64,000 nt of DNA from Algisphaera agarilytica (GTDB lineage: Bacteria; Planctomycetota; Phycisphaerae; Phycisphaerales; Phycisphaeraceae). Below are positions 25,910-34,234 of the stretch, one piece after another. The position numbers were made by a program, and so were the translations under genes. Numbering within the stretch: the first letter of the stretch is position 1; each line of letters starts with the position of its first letter. Under the pieces are notes generated by a model that had not been told where the DNA came from, did no database searches, and was given only the letters and a program-made list of their open reading frames with translations. The DNA lies in NCBI RefSeq assembly GCF_014207595.1, contig NZ_JACHGY010000001.1, positions 620,001 to 684,000 on the forward strand, given 5' to 3'.

Positions 25910-26946
25910 GACAACCCCAAAATCTCATCCAATTCAAACACCGCGTTCATGTTCTGAACCGCCTGGCCGGACGCTCCCTTGACCATGTTGTCTTCGGCGA
26001 CGAACACCACCACCTGCCCCGAGTCGGTGAGCCGTACGGAGACATCCACATAGTTTGTATCCACCACGTGCTTCACGTTGGGTAGGACATCGTCTTCAGT
26101 CCGCACGCGGATGAACGGCTCGTGGGCGTAGGCGTCCTGGAAGGCCTCGAACAGGTCCGCCTGGGTGACGTCGCTGTCGGCGGGTTGGAGGACGATGGTT
26201 TCGAGGATGCCTGCGTCGATCGGCAGGAGGTGCGGAATAAACAGCGGGGTGACGGGTTTGCCGGCGACGCGGGTGAGGGTCTGGGCGATCTCGGGTTGGT
26301 GGCGGTGGCCGCCGATCTGGCCGTAGGGGCCGAAGGCCTCATTGACGCTGAGGAAGCTGGTCGCGGGCTTGGCGGCCCGACCGGCGCCGGTGGTGCCGCT
26401 GGCGGCGTAGACGGTGATGCCCTCGGGCTTGACGAGGCTGTGCGACAGCAGCGGCGCGACGCCGAGCGCCGCGGCCGTGGGGTAGCAGCCGGGGTTGGCC
26501 ACGAGCATCGCGCCCGGGAGGTCCTTGCGGAAGAGTTCCGGTAAGCCGTACACGGCGTTGGGCAGGTTGGCGGGGTCGGTGTGCGGGGTGTCGTAGACCG
26601 ATTCGTAGAGGGCCTGGTCGCTCAGCCGGTAGTCGGCCGAGAGGTCGATCACACGCAGCCCCGCGTCGAGCAGCTGCGGCGCGTACGCCATCGCGGCCTT
26701 GTGCGGTAGACCGAGAAAGACCACGTCGGCTTCCTTGGCAATCGCCTCGGGATCGATCGGCCGACACTGCGCCACGTCTTCATCCAGCAATCCGAGCAAC
26801 GAAGGAAACTCGTCGCGCAGGTCCGGCAGCTCGTCGCGGTGGGACGCCAGATACATCAGCTCCGCCTGCGGGTGGCGGTGCAGAAGTTTGACGAGGTACA
26901 TCCCGGTGAGGCCGGTGGGTCCAACGATCGCGGCACGGATCTTCAT
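25906..26946 (-). CDS. argC: N-acetyl-gamma-glutamyl-phosphate reductase
   Basis: ArgC reduces N-acetylglutamyl phosphate to the semialdehyde, the third step of arginine synthesis. The 346-residue protein has the NADP-binding GPTGLTGMYLVKLLHRHP (9-26), DLSADYRL, and the active-site cysteine in VANPGCYPTAA (Cys154), then GGHRHQPEIAQTL and PHLLPIDAGI. It is the long (about 345-residue) type. No other arg gene adjoins it here. The ATG at 26946 is preferred over one five codons upstream because it begins the conserved KIRAAIVG strand. Confidence 0.95.
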   Translation of the reverse strand: MKIRAAIVGPTGLTGMYLVKLLHRHPQAELMYLASHRDELPDLRDEFPSLLGLLDEDVAQCRPIDPEAIAKEADVVFLGLPHKAAMAYAPQLLDAGLRVIDLSADYRLSDQALYESVYDTPHTDPANLPNAVYGLPELFRKDLPGAMLVANPGCYPTAAALGVAPLLSHSLVKPEGITVYAASGTTGAGRAAKPATSFLSVNEAFGPYGQIGGHRHQPEIAQTLTRVAGKPVTPLFIPHLLPIDAGILETIVLQPADSDVTQADLFEAFQDAYAHEPFIRVRTEDDVLPNVKHVVDTNYVDVSVRLTDSGQVVVFVAEDNMVKGASGQAVQNMNAVFELDEILGLS

Positions 26947-27081
26947 AGCTGCAACTTTCAAGGCGGGGCTTCGCAGGCGTGCAAAGCCAAATTAACGCGT
27001 GATTTTAGCGAACCTGTCAGTTCGGCATCCTGCCAAAATCTACACCAAAACGTAAACCCAGCTTAGCCAATCATTTGCCCA

Positions 27082-27098
27082 TTGGCACGTTTTCGGCA
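27082..27098 (+). promoter_or_regulatory. Weak candidate sigma-54-type promoter upstream of hsp20
   Basis: TTGGCACG (27082-27089) matches the -24 element exactly, and a GC at 27096-27097 lies ten bases after the GG as required. The -12 box itself (CGGCA) departs from TTGCA. GGCACG is directly repeated across it. It is 134 bp before the hsp20 start. Based on pattern only. Confidence 0.25.
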
Positions 27099-27232
27099 CG
27101 TCGGTTGCGATATGAAGGGCGACGGCGTGACGTTCGGAACCACACGCCGAAGCCCGACGTTCCGCGAAGGATTTTTCGCGGCGGGTGAAACCTCCGAACC
27201 GTTCCGAGCGTATTGCTTACTGGAGAACTGAT

Positions 27233-27661
27233 ATGCAAGCTTCCCTCCGCCGAACCCTGGACAACCCGTTTCAAGCCCTGCGTGACTTCGACCGTGTGGT
27301 GAACCGCATGTGGGACACCGTCGAAGAAGGCGTCGGCACGACGAGCTTCCCGGTCGACATCCGCGAAGTCGACGACACCCTCACCGTCGAAGCGGAACTG
27401 CCCGGCTTCGCCAAGGACCAGATCGACGTCAGCGTCGAGCAAGGCGTCCTCAACATCGAGGCGCAGCGCCCCGCCCGCGAGGCCAAGGCCGAGGTGAAGG
27501 TCCACCTCAGCGAACGCCGAGCGACGCACTACGCCCGCCGGTTCACGCTGCCGACCGCGTACGACACGAACAACGTCGAAGCGTCGCTCGTCGATGGTGT
27601 GCTTACGCTCACGCTCGCCAAACGCGAAGAGAGCAAGCCGAAGAAGATCGAAGTGAAATAA
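27233..27661 (+). CDS. Small heat-shock protein, Hsp20/alpha-crystallin
   Basis: The 142-residue cytoplasmic chaperone has an N-terminal helical arm (RRTLDNPFQALRDFDRVVNR) and the alpha-crystallin domain from FPVDIREVDDTLTVEAELPG (about 37-56), through DQIDVSVEQGVLNIEA, to the conserved VDGVLTLTLAKRE near residue 125. A short Lys-rich tail (KPKKIEVK) replaces the usual IxI motif, though IEV may serve. GGAGA seven bases before ATG 27233 marks the start. Such proteins hold unfolding proteins as large oligomers. The 286-bp upstream gap is large, which fits regulated expression. Confidence 0.92.
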   Translation: MQASLRRTLDNPFQALRDFDRVVNRMWDTVEEGVGTTSFPVDIREVDDTLTVEAELPGFAKDQIDVSVEQGVLNIEAQRPAREAKAEVKVHLSERRATHYARRFTLPTAYDTNNVEASLVDGVLTLTLAKREESKPKKIEVK

Positions 27662-27818
27662 GTTTGCTTTTCCGCAAGTTGTACTGATAGCCGTGAGACA
27701 GCCACGGCGACTAAAACGACCCATCCCTCCTCCGGCCGTTGATGCGAACCTTTCGTATCAGCGGCTTTTTATTGGGTTTCGCTCGGGCCTGTTGGGCATG
27801 AAGGTTTTTCAAGGCCAT

Positions 27819-27971
27819 CGCCTGCGCGGCGGGCGGTCAGGGCTTCGCCCCGACACCCCAACAGCCACACGGGGCACTTCGTGCCGCCCGCTAAACGTAA
27901 GAAGGGTTCCCGTTCTGCGTTTTTGCCTTCGGGGTGCAGGGGCAGAGCCCCTGCCGCTCGTCGCGCAGGCG
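27819..27971. repeat. Composite 153-bp repeat with 18-bp terminal inverted repeats, copy 1
   Basis: The element starts CGCCTGCGCGGCGGGCGG and ends CCGCTCGTCGCGCAGGCG, imperfect inverted ends. Inside are small hairpins (GGGCTTCGCCCC, GGCACTTCGTGCC, GGGGCAGAGCCCC). Copy 2 lies at 30219-30369 with nearly identical ends (about 80 bp left, 45 bp right) and a different middle. No protein is encoded. It fills most of the 359-bp gap between hsp20 and the HAD gene. Confidence 0.88.
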
Positions 27972-28020
27972 ACTGCCTTGAATCATGCAAATATTCTGTG
28001 AGAACGAAATCCCGCAAGAC

Positions 28021-29016
28021 TTATGCGATGTACTTCCACAGGATGTGGGCCACGCCCTCTTCGTCGTTGGTCGGTGCGACGAGGTCTGCGGCTTCTTTGG
28101 CTTCGGGGAACGCGTTGCCCATCGCGACGCCCAGGCCCGCGAACTTGAGCATGCCTACGTCGTTGGGGCCGTCGCCGATGGCGAGGGTGTGGGCAGGATC
28201 GATCTTGTATTTCTCGCAGAGGAACTTCAGCGCCCGGCCCTTGTCGGCCTGGTACGACGCGATCTGCGTGAGGTGGTCTTCGTTGGTCACCATCATCGTC
28301 GACTGCTTGTACCGCTCGACCAACACCTTGCGGATGATCGCCATGCGGTCAGCGGGGGCGAGGACCATGAGCTTGGTGATGGGCATCTTGAGTGGCTCGA
28401 GCAGCGAGCCGACGTAGTCGGGGTCGAACTTCTTGCTCGTCTCGGTCTCGAGGCTGGGGTCGTGCTTGTCGGTGTACCACTTGTCGAGGATCTCCAGCGC
28501 GATGATGCACTTATTGTCGGTCTTGCGGGCGACGGTGCAGATGGCGTAGGCGAGGTCGGGCGACAGGGGTTCGTGGCGGAGCGGCTTGCTGTGGTCGGGG
28601 TGCTGGATGAGCGCGCCGTTGTAGTTGATCTGGTGGGTGTTGAGCTTGAGGTGGTTATAGATCTCGAGCACGGTGCGTGGCGGACGGGCCGTGGCGATGA
28701 CGACCTTGATGCCGCGCTTGCGGATCTCGGTGACGGCTTCGATGGCCTTGACGCTCAGGCGTTTGTCGCTGGTGAGCAGCGTGCCGTCGAGGTCGAGGGC
28801 GACCAGGTCGACCCGGCGGGCGCGGATCTGCTGGTCCTTGGTGCGCGAGGCGACGCCGGGCGCGGTCTTGAACTGGCCGACCGAGGACCGTCCGGGGTCC
28901 TTGGATTTTGGCTTGGACTTGGGTTGATCGAGTCCGAGTTCTTCGTCGAGATTGAATCGTTCGGGCGAGATGATGAGCCTCCCTGCGTACAGATGAGCGG
29001 AGAACCGCGACACCAT
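28021..29016 (-). CDS. HAD-superfamily hydrolase, Cof/YidA type (IIB)
   Basis: The 331-residue protein has the HAD nucleophile motif VALDLDGTLLT (about residues 72-82), motif II in VVIATARPPRT, and motif III/IV as KGRALKFLCEKY followed by AIGDGPNDVGML. The large IIB cap lies between. Such enzymes dephosphorylate sugar or cofactor phosphates. A 65-70 residue N-terminal extension, Lys/Pro-rich and of low complexity, precedes the catalytic domain. The start at 29016 is supported by GGAG just upstream. The gene is divergent from the amidohydrolase, 35 bp away. Confidence 0.9.
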   Translation of the reverse strand: MVSRFSAHLYAGRLIISPERFNLDEELGLDQPKSKPKSKDPGRSSVGQFKTAPGVASRTKDQQIRARRVDLVALDLDGTLLTSDKRLSVKAIEAVTEIRKRGIKVVIATARPPRTVLEIYNHLKLNTHQINYNGALIQHPDHSKPLRHEPLSPDLAYAICTVARKTDNKCIIALEILDKWYTDKHDPSLETETSKKFDPDYVGSLLEPLKMPITKLMVLAPADRMAIIRKVLVERYKQSTMMVTNEDHLTQIASYQADKGRALKFLCEKYKIDPAHTLAIGDGPNDVGMLKFAGLGVAMGNAFPEAKEAADLVAPTNDEEGVAHILWKYIA

Positions 29017-29051
29017 GATAGCTCCGATTCGGAAGGCTACGATACGGGGTC

Positions 29052-30188
29052 ATGAAATCAAACTCCCCCGCTCAGGAAAATCCCGCTGCCTCCGCCCACG
29101 CCCAGCCTGTCGCGGGTTATTCGGACACGGCGGGGACGTACTACCCCGCCCCCGAGTCGGCCGACCCTGCGAACACGTTGGGGCTGGACTACCGGGCGCT
29201 GGCGGCGGAGTTGTCGGACACCGGGCCGATCATCGACGTGCACACCCACGTGGGCACGCCCGAAGCGGCGGAGCTGTTTCTTGAAGTCGCGGATTTGTTT
29301 CAGGTCGAGCGGACCTACACCATGACCGGCCTGGACAACGCCCGGGTGCTGCACCCCGACTTCGGCGAACGCATCAAGTTCATCTGTGTGCCCGACTACC
29401 TGAAGAAAGACACGCCCGGCACGTTCACCACGCAGTGGCTCAAAGACATCGAAGCCTTCCGCCACGAGTTCGACAGCCAGGTGATCAAGTTCTGGTGCGC
29501 TCCGCGCGGCCGAGACTTCGCGGAGATGACGCCCGACCCCGAAGCCGCCGACGCGATGCTGCTGGACTCACCGATCCGCAAGCAGGGCATGAAGCTGGCC
29601 TACGACCTGGGCTACCGGGTCTTCATGACCCACGTCGGCGACCCCGACACCTGGTTCGCCACCGCGTATGCCGACGCCGATCGCTACGGCACGAAGCTGC
29701 AGCAGTTCGAGCCGCTCGAAGCAGCGCTCGAGGAGTACCGCGATGTCACTTGGATCGGGGCCCACATGGGCGGCTACCCCGAAGACCTCGATTGGCTGCA
29801 GGGCATGCTCGACCGCCACCCGAACTACGTCGTCGACACCTCGGCCTGCAAGTGGCAGATCCGCGAACTCTCCAAACACCCCGAAGCGTTCAAGGCCTTT
29901 TGCCAGCGCAACCCCGGGCGGGTGCTCTTCGGCACGGACATCGTCGCCAACCAGCACATGAACAACTCCATCGGCTTCGACCTGTTCGCCTCACGTTTCT
30001 GGGCCGTGCGGACGATGATCGAGACGCTCTACGACGGGCCATCGCCGATCGTCGATCCCGACCTGCCGAAGGTTGATCCCGCCGTGCCCAACCCCAGCAC
30101 GACGCACCTGCGCGGCGCGGGGATCGGGGGCGACCTCTTGCGTGATATGTATTTCAACAACACGGCAAGAATCATAGAAGGCGCGTAA
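29052..30188 (+). CDS. Amidohydrolase-family (amidohydro_2/ACMSD-like) TIM-barrel protein
   Basis: The 378-residue protein shows IIDVHTHVGTPEA (about 59-71), whose HxH pair binds the first metal, then VIKFWCAPRG, FMTHVGDPDTWF and WIGAHMGGYPEDLDWL, which supply the later histidines, and VLFGTDIV with the final aspartate. These match the amidohydrolase-2 family, which includes decarboxylases and hydrolases. Residues 1-50 are Ala/Pro-rich and look unstructured. Substrate is unknown. Confidence 0.85.
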   Translation: MKSNSPAQENPAASAHAQPVAGYSDTAGTYYPAPESADPANTLGLDYRALAAELSDTGPIIDVHTHVGTPEAAELFLEVADLFQVERTYTMTGLDNARVLHPDFGERIKFICVPDYLKKDTPGTFTTQWLKDIEAFRHEFDSQVIKFWCAPRGRDFAEMTPDPEAADAMLLDSPIRKQGMKLAYDLGYRVFMTHVGDPDTWFATAYADADRYGTKLQQFEPLEAALEEYRDVTWIGAHMGGYPEDLDWLQGMLDRHPNYVVDTSACKWQIRELSKHPEAFKAFCQRNPGRVLFGTDIVANQHMNNSIGFDLFASRFWAVRTMIETLYDGPSPIVDPDLPKVDPAVPNPSTTHLRGAGIGGDLLRDMYFNNTARIIEGA

Positions 30189-30218
30189 CTTTTCCCAAGA
30201 TTAGTTAATCATGGCTGT

Positions 30219-30369
30219 CGCCTGCGCGGCGGGCGGTCAGGGCTTCGCCCCGACACCCCAGCAGCCACGCGGGGCACTTCGTGCCGCCCGCTAAACTTAA
30301 GAAGAACTTACGTTGAGGTTATGCCTTCGGGGTGCAGGGGCAGAGCCCCTGCCGCTCGCCGCGCAGGCG
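30219..30369. repeat. Composite 151-bp repeat, copy 2
   Basis: Same family as 27819-27971, in the same orientation, with 18-bp imperfect inverted ends (CGCCTGCGCGGCGGGCGG and CCGCTCGCCGCGCAGGCG). The centre after CGCTAAACTTAAGAAG differs from copy 1. It fills the gap between the amidohydrolase and the convergent 111-residue gene. Confidence 0.88.
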
Positions 30370-30391
30370 TGCTGCAAACCGCTATTAAAAC

Positions 30392-30727
30392 TTACAAATT
30401 AGCACCTGATTCGCTTTCAACGAACCAGCCCCCGGGCGCCGCGACGCATCGGAACACCCGCGGGGGGACGTCGATCGCGTTGCCCCAATCATCGGCACTC
30501 AGCACTAACTCAAAGTTTTCCGGCTCGACCTTGACGACCCGCAGATCCACCACGCAGGTGTAATTCAGCCGGACCAAAAAGTACGGCCCGCGATGGTCGG
30601 TCGCGACGGTCACGGTGATGCCCGGCTGGTCGGCGGGCTGGACGCGCAGGTCCATCCCCATCGGGGAGATGCGGGCCCTCGCCCCCACCTGTTCAAACGC
30701 GTTGGCTAAGTCGGTTGTACTGATCAT
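30392..30727 (-). CDS. Hypothetical protein
   Basis: The 111-residue protein has no signal peptide, membrane helix or known motif. It is mainly predicted strands (MDLRVQPADQPGITVTV, FLVRLNYTCVVDLRVVKVE) with a final Trp-containing segment (APGGWFVESE), suggesting a small beta domain. GC content and codon use match neighbours, and the frame is well bounded, so it is probably real. It lies between repeat copy 2 and a gap holding a terminator. Confidence 0.6.
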   Translation of the reverse strand: MISTTDLANAFEQVGARARISPMGMDLRVQPADQPGITVTVATDHRGPYFLVRLNYTCVVDLRVVKVEPENFELVLSADDWGNAIDVPPRVFRCVAAPGGWFVESESGANL

Positions 30728-30827
30728 CGAACTCCTGCACTTTCTGAATCACTAGACGCACAACACGCCGCGGGGATTCACCGCCCTCATCAAGGAAACT
30801 CAAAAACTTCAATTCACTGGGCATACA

Positions 30828-30862
30828 ACAAAAAAAGCCCCGAAGGTTGGAGCCTTCGGGGC
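30828..30862 (-). terminator. Rho-independent terminator on the - strand
   Basis: GCCCCGAAGG (30837-30846) pairs perfectly with CCTTCGGGGC (30853-30862) around a 6-base loop. On the - strand the stem is followed by a run of T (30828-30836). It ends a short transcript coming from the right that contains the 33-codon frame at 30894-30995. Confidence 0.88.
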
Positions 30863-30893
30863 AAGGGGTGTGGTTTGATTGACCAACAACTTC

Positions 30894-30995
30894 CTAGCCG
30901 AGAGGCCCCATAACTGCGCCAATAGCCGACGACATCCAGCAGCGGTGCTGCGGAAGGACGGCGGCGACGAGTTTGGTGGTGAAGTTGCGTTTCAT
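30894..30995 (-). CDS. Possible 33-residue small protein with its own terminator
   Basis: ATG 30995 opens a short frame: a basic start MKRNFTTKLVAAVLPQH, a hydrophobic middle and RCWMSSAIGAVMGPLG at the end, then TAG. The MK-R start and apolar stretch are signal- or membrane-like. No clear ribosome-binding site is visible. A strong terminator follows 31 bases after the stop. The surrounding 387 bp (30728-31114) hold no other gene. It may be a small protein, or the region may be an RNA gene. Confidence 0.4.
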   Translation of the reverse strand: MKRNFTTKLVAAVLPQHRCWMSSAIGAVMGPLG

Positions 30996-31114
30996 GGTTC
31001 TATGGTGGGCCAACATCGGCCCGGTTTGGATTATTTCACCTAGAGGGTAGAAAACCAAATGCTAATTTCAAGGGCCGATACCCGAATTTTCTCAAAAAAG
31101 CGGATTTCGCGTTT

Positions 31115-31630
31115 TTATAACGCACCCTTGGCTGCGGCCAGAGCGGCGTCGTAGTCCGGCTCCTCGGCGACTTCGCCGACCAGCTGGGTGTAGACAATCT
31201 TGTCGTCCTTGTCGACGACAAAGATCTGGCGGGCCAGCAGGCCGATCTCTTTGATACGGACGCCGTAGGCGGGGCCGAAGGTGTGGTCCTTGAAGTCCGA
31301 GAGGCATTCGACGTTCTCGACGCCGGCGGCGCCGCACCAGCGTTTCTGGGCCATGGGGGTGTCGACGCTGACGGTGAGGACGACCACGCCGTCGCCCAGG
31401 CCGCCGGCCTCCTCGTTGAACTTGCGGGTCTCGGTGTCGCAGACTGGGGTGTCGAGCGAAGGCACAACGCTGATCAGCTTGACCTTGCCGGCGTAGTCGG
31501 CGAGCGACTTGTCGGACATGTCGTTGGCCTTGAGGCTGAAATCGGGGGCGGCGTCGCCGACCTTCAGCTCGTCGCCGAGCAGGGTCATGGGGTTGCCTTT
31601 GAGGGTCACGGCGGCGGATCGTTCGGTCAT
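31115..31630 (-). CDS. tpx: Thiol peroxidase (2-Cys Prx, Tpx)
   Basis: Tpx reduces hydrogen peroxide and alkyl peroxides with thioredoxin. The 171-residue protein has the family start MTERSAAVTLKGNPMTLLG, the peroxidatic site VPSLDTPVCDTETRKF (Cys64) and the resolving cysteine in QKRWCGAAG (Cys99), placed as in E. coli Tpx. ATG 31630 is chosen on that start, with GGAG ten bases upstream. A further Cys follows in VENVECLSDF. It is cytoplasmic or periplasmic in the family; no signal peptide here. Confidence 0.95.
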   Translation of the reverse strand: MTERSAAVTLKGNPMTLLGDELKVGDAAPDFSLKANDMSDKSLADYAGKVKLISVVPSLDTPVCDTETRKFNEEAGGLGDGVVVLTVSVDTPMAQKRWCGAAGVENVECLSDFKDHTFGPAYGVRIKEIGLLARQIFVVDKDDKIVYTQLVGEVAEEPDYDAALAAAKGAL

Positions 31631-31719
31631 GGGGAGGGTGCTCCAGGTAAAAGTGGCAGGTTGGAGCGGCATTGTAGGAGCGAGACCCGGCGGGGCAACC
31701 GGCGGACGTTTGGTTTCGG

Positions 31720-32586
31720 TCAGTCCGCCACGACCTGCCAGGGCAGGCCTTGGCGATCGAGGAACGAGAGGATGTCGTCCCAGCTACCGTGGCCGTTGGG
31801 CATGTCGTTGTGGTTGACCCCGGGGTAGATGATCAGCGTCGCGTCCTGTGCCGCTTCGGCGTTTTGCTTGGCCAAGCTGAGGCGGACCGCCTGGTCGATC
31901 TCGCCGTGGAGGATGAGCACAGGGCCGGCGTAATCTCGAAGCACCGGCTCCACCGGGAGCGGGTCTCTGATCATGAAACTCGGCACTGGGATCGGCCCCA
32001 GCGCGGCGTCGGTCACGCTCGTGAAGGTCGAGGCCAGGATCATGGCTCGCGGCGTGCGGGCGGCGGCGAGTTGTGCCGCCACCCCCCCGCCGAGGGACCG
32101 GCCGTGGAACACGATCCGCTCCGAATCGACGGAAGGCAATGCCACCAAGCGGTCGTAGAAATGGATCGCGTCCTCGACGATCTCGGTCTGGGACGGGCTG
32201 CCCTCGGATCGGCCGTAGCCACGGTATTCGGGAAGCATGACCGTGTAGCCACGCTCGGTGTACCAGCGCATCTCGCCGGTCCAGATGTTGACCAACTCGC
32301 CGTTGCCGTGGGTGAACACGACCGCGGGTCCGGGGGTTTCGGGTGATGCGCCTTTGCCGTGCATCACCCAGGCTTCCACCACGCCCTCGTCGGTGTCGCG
32401 GGTCCAGACTTCCACGTCTTCGGGCGGGTCCATCGAGACCGCGTGCTGGAAGTAGGCCCCGGGAAACACCAGCAGCCGCTGCACGGCGTACAGCACGGCG
32501 AAAAGTACGATCACAAACAAAAGGATGGCGGTGCCGATGCGTTTCATGCGTCTGCCCCAGGAACGTTTAACCGGAATCTCGTCCAA
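31720..32586 (-). CDS. Membrane-anchored alpha/beta hydrolase (Bem46/S33-like)
   Basis: The 288-residue protein has one N-terminal membrane helix (17-36) and then an alpha/beta-hydrolase fold. VVFTHGNGE is the oxyanion-hole strand, VFHGRSLGGG the nucleophile elbow (Ser164), LILHGEIDQAV the acid (Asp about 228) and GVNHNDM the histidine (about 259). This matches the Bem46/FrsA-like serine hydrolases; substrate is unknown. The active domain should face outside. It is transcribed toward tpx with a 89-bp gap. Confidence 0.88.
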   Translation of the reverse strand: MDEIPVKRSWGRRMKRIGTAILLFVIVLFAVLYAVQRLLVFPGAYFQHAVSMDPPEDVEVWTRDTDEGVVEAWVMHGKGASPETPGPAVVFTHGNGELVNIWTGEMRWYTERGYTVMLPEYRGYGRSEGSPSQTEIVEDAIHFYDRLVALPSVDSERIVFHGRSLGGGVAAQLAAARTPRAMILASTFTSVTDAALGPIPVPSFMIRDPLPVEPVLRDYAGPVLILHGEIDQAVRLSLAKQNAEAAQDATLIIYPGVNHNDMPNGHGSWDDILSFLDRQGLPWQVVAD

Positions 32587-32722
32587 TGAATGCTGCCTCC
32601 TGCTGGCGTGGAGCGGGTGGGGAGGTGGGCTGCACGCGAAAATTCCACTACCGCTGCAATCATTTCCGCCTCCGACAACGTTTATACTGTTTACACACCA
32701 ACCTTGTTACACGGAGCACGTC

Positions 32723-33670
32723 ATGTCTACCTCAGCCCCCACCCTTCTCCACGGCAAAACCTACGGCAACGTCGTCGACACTGTCGGCAACACCCCCCTG
32801 ATCAAGCTCAACCGGCTCGCCCCCGACAACGGGTCGTCGGTCTACATGAAGTGCGAGTTCTTCAACCCGCTCGCCTCGGTCAAGGACCGGATCGGCCGGG
32901 CGATGATCGAGGCCGGCGAAAAGGCGGGCAACGTCAACGCCGACACCCACATCATCGAACCCACCTCGGGCAACACCGGCATCGCGCTGGCCTTCGTCTG
33001 CGCCGCCAAGGGCTACAAGCTCACGTTGACCATGCCCGAGTCGATGTCGCTCGAACGCCGGGCATTGCTCAAGGGCCTGGGTGCGAACCTCGTGCTGACC
33101 GAGGCGGCCAAGGGCATGAAGGGCGCGATCGAGAAGGCCGCCGAGCTCGTCGCCGCGACCGACAACGCCTGGATGCCCCAGCAGTTCGAGAACCCCGCCA
33201 ACCCCGAGATCCACTACCGCACCACCGGCCCCGAGATCTGGGCCGACACCCAGGGCAAGGTCGACTTCCTCGTGGCCGGCGTCGGCACAGGCGGCACGGT
33301 CAGCGGCAGCGGCAAGTTCCTCAAGGAGCAAAAGCCCGAGGTCAAAGCGATCGCGGTCGAGCCCGTCGAGTCGCCGGTCATCTCCGGCGGCGGCCCGGGC
33401 CCGCACAAGATCCAGGGCATCGGGGCTGGCTTCGTGCCGATGAACCTCGACGTGCCGCTGCTCGACGGCGTTGAGCAAGTCACCAGCGACGACGCCTTCG
33501 CCTGGGGCAAACGCTTGGCCAAGGAAGAAGGCATCCTCGGCGGCATCTCGTCGGGCGCCAACGCCTGCGCCGCCTGCCGCATCGCCGAGGCCAACCCCAG
33601 CGCGACCATCGTGACCATCGGCTGCTCCTTCGGCGAACGCTACCTCAGCACGCCGTTGTTCGCCGACTGA
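32723..33670 (+). CDS. cysK: Cysteine synthase A (O-acetylserine sulfhydrylase)
   Basis: CysK makes cysteine from O-acetylserine and sulfide. The 315-residue PLP enzyme has VGNTPLIKLNRL (21-32), the PLP lysine in LASVKDRIG (Lys54), the substrate loop TSGNTGIALA and the phosphate-binding GVGTGGTVSGSGKFL. SGGGPGPHKIQGIGAGF is the CysK-type C-terminal segment. ATG 32723 has GGAG upstream, and a TATACT -10-like box lies at 32683-32688. It ends in a strong terminator, so it is monocistronic. Confidence 0.95.
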   Translation: MSTSAPTLLHGKTYGNVVDTVGNTPLIKLNRLAPDNGSSVYMKCEFFNPLASVKDRIGRAMIEAGEKAGNVNADTHIIEPTSGNTGIALAFVCAAKGYKLTLTMPESMSLERRALLKGLGANLVLTEAAKGMKGAIEKAAELVAATDNAWMPQQFENPANPEIHYRTTGPEIWADTQGKVDFLVAGVGTGGTVSGSGKFLKEQKPEVKAIAVEPVESPVISGGGPGPHKIQGIGAGFVPMNLDVPLLDGVEQVTSDDAFAWGKRLAKEEGILGGISSGANACAACRIAEANPSATIVTIGCSFGERYLSTPLFAD

Positions 33671-33708
33671 TCACGAACCAATTCAGTCCAACCAAACTCA
33701 GATTCTTC

Positions 33709-33735
33709 GCCCCGGAATTTCTCCGGGGCTTTTTT
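33709..33735 (+). terminator. Terminator of cysK
   Basis: GCCCCGGA (33709-33716) pairs with TCCGGGGC (33722-33729), followed by six T. It lies 38 bp after the cysK stop. Confidence 0.92.
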
Positions 33736-33828
33736 CTGCGCCGCCCGCTCTCGTAACACGGCCCTCAGGGATTGCGTAAGCCATCCCGTCATTTCTTTGC
33801 CTGAACGAATGCCTTTCGAGAGCCTCCC

Positions 33829-34176
33829 ATGTTCGAGGATTTTCCTAATGAATTCTGGCCCGCGATGCAGTACGAACTCTGGCGATACAACGCCGAGGAC
33901 TCACTCGCGGTGGCGTATCACTGGCTCAATACCTGTGAGGCAATCGCGTGGTTCGTGATTGCCGGTATCGTCGCACGCCGTCTATTCCGAGAGCACCGTG
34001 CTCCGCATTGGGAGGCGTACTACTTCGGTTTGTTCGTTGTGTTCGGCATTTCTGATCTCTGGGAAGCTCAAGTCGTTCCGGTGTGGCTGATCGCGGCGAA
34101 AGGCCTCATCTTTCTCAATATCCTGGGGGTACGCCGGGTGTTGATTCGGCGGTACTACCCCGAAGCCCGGTTTTAG
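33829..34176 (+). CDS. Small membrane protein of unknown function
   Basis: The 115-residue protein has about three membrane helices (EAIAWFVIAGIVARRLF, YYFGLFVVFGISDLW, VWLIAAKGLIFLNILGV) and conserved-looking charged residues between them. It ends in RRVLIRRYYPEARF. I recognise no family. GAGAG precedes the ATG. Codon use is slightly less GC-rich than neighbours, which fits an independently evolving or acquired gene. Confidence 0.65.
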   Translation: MFEDFPNEFWPAMQYELWRYNAEDSLAVAYHWLNTCEAIAWFVIAGIVARRLFREHRAPHWEAYYFGLFVVFGISDLWEAQVVPVWLIAAKGLIFLNILGVRRVLIRRYYPEARF

Positions 34177-34234
34177 GTGATGTCTCGTAAAATCGATCTT
34201 GCATCCCTGCCGGGATATCGGATACACCATTGTG

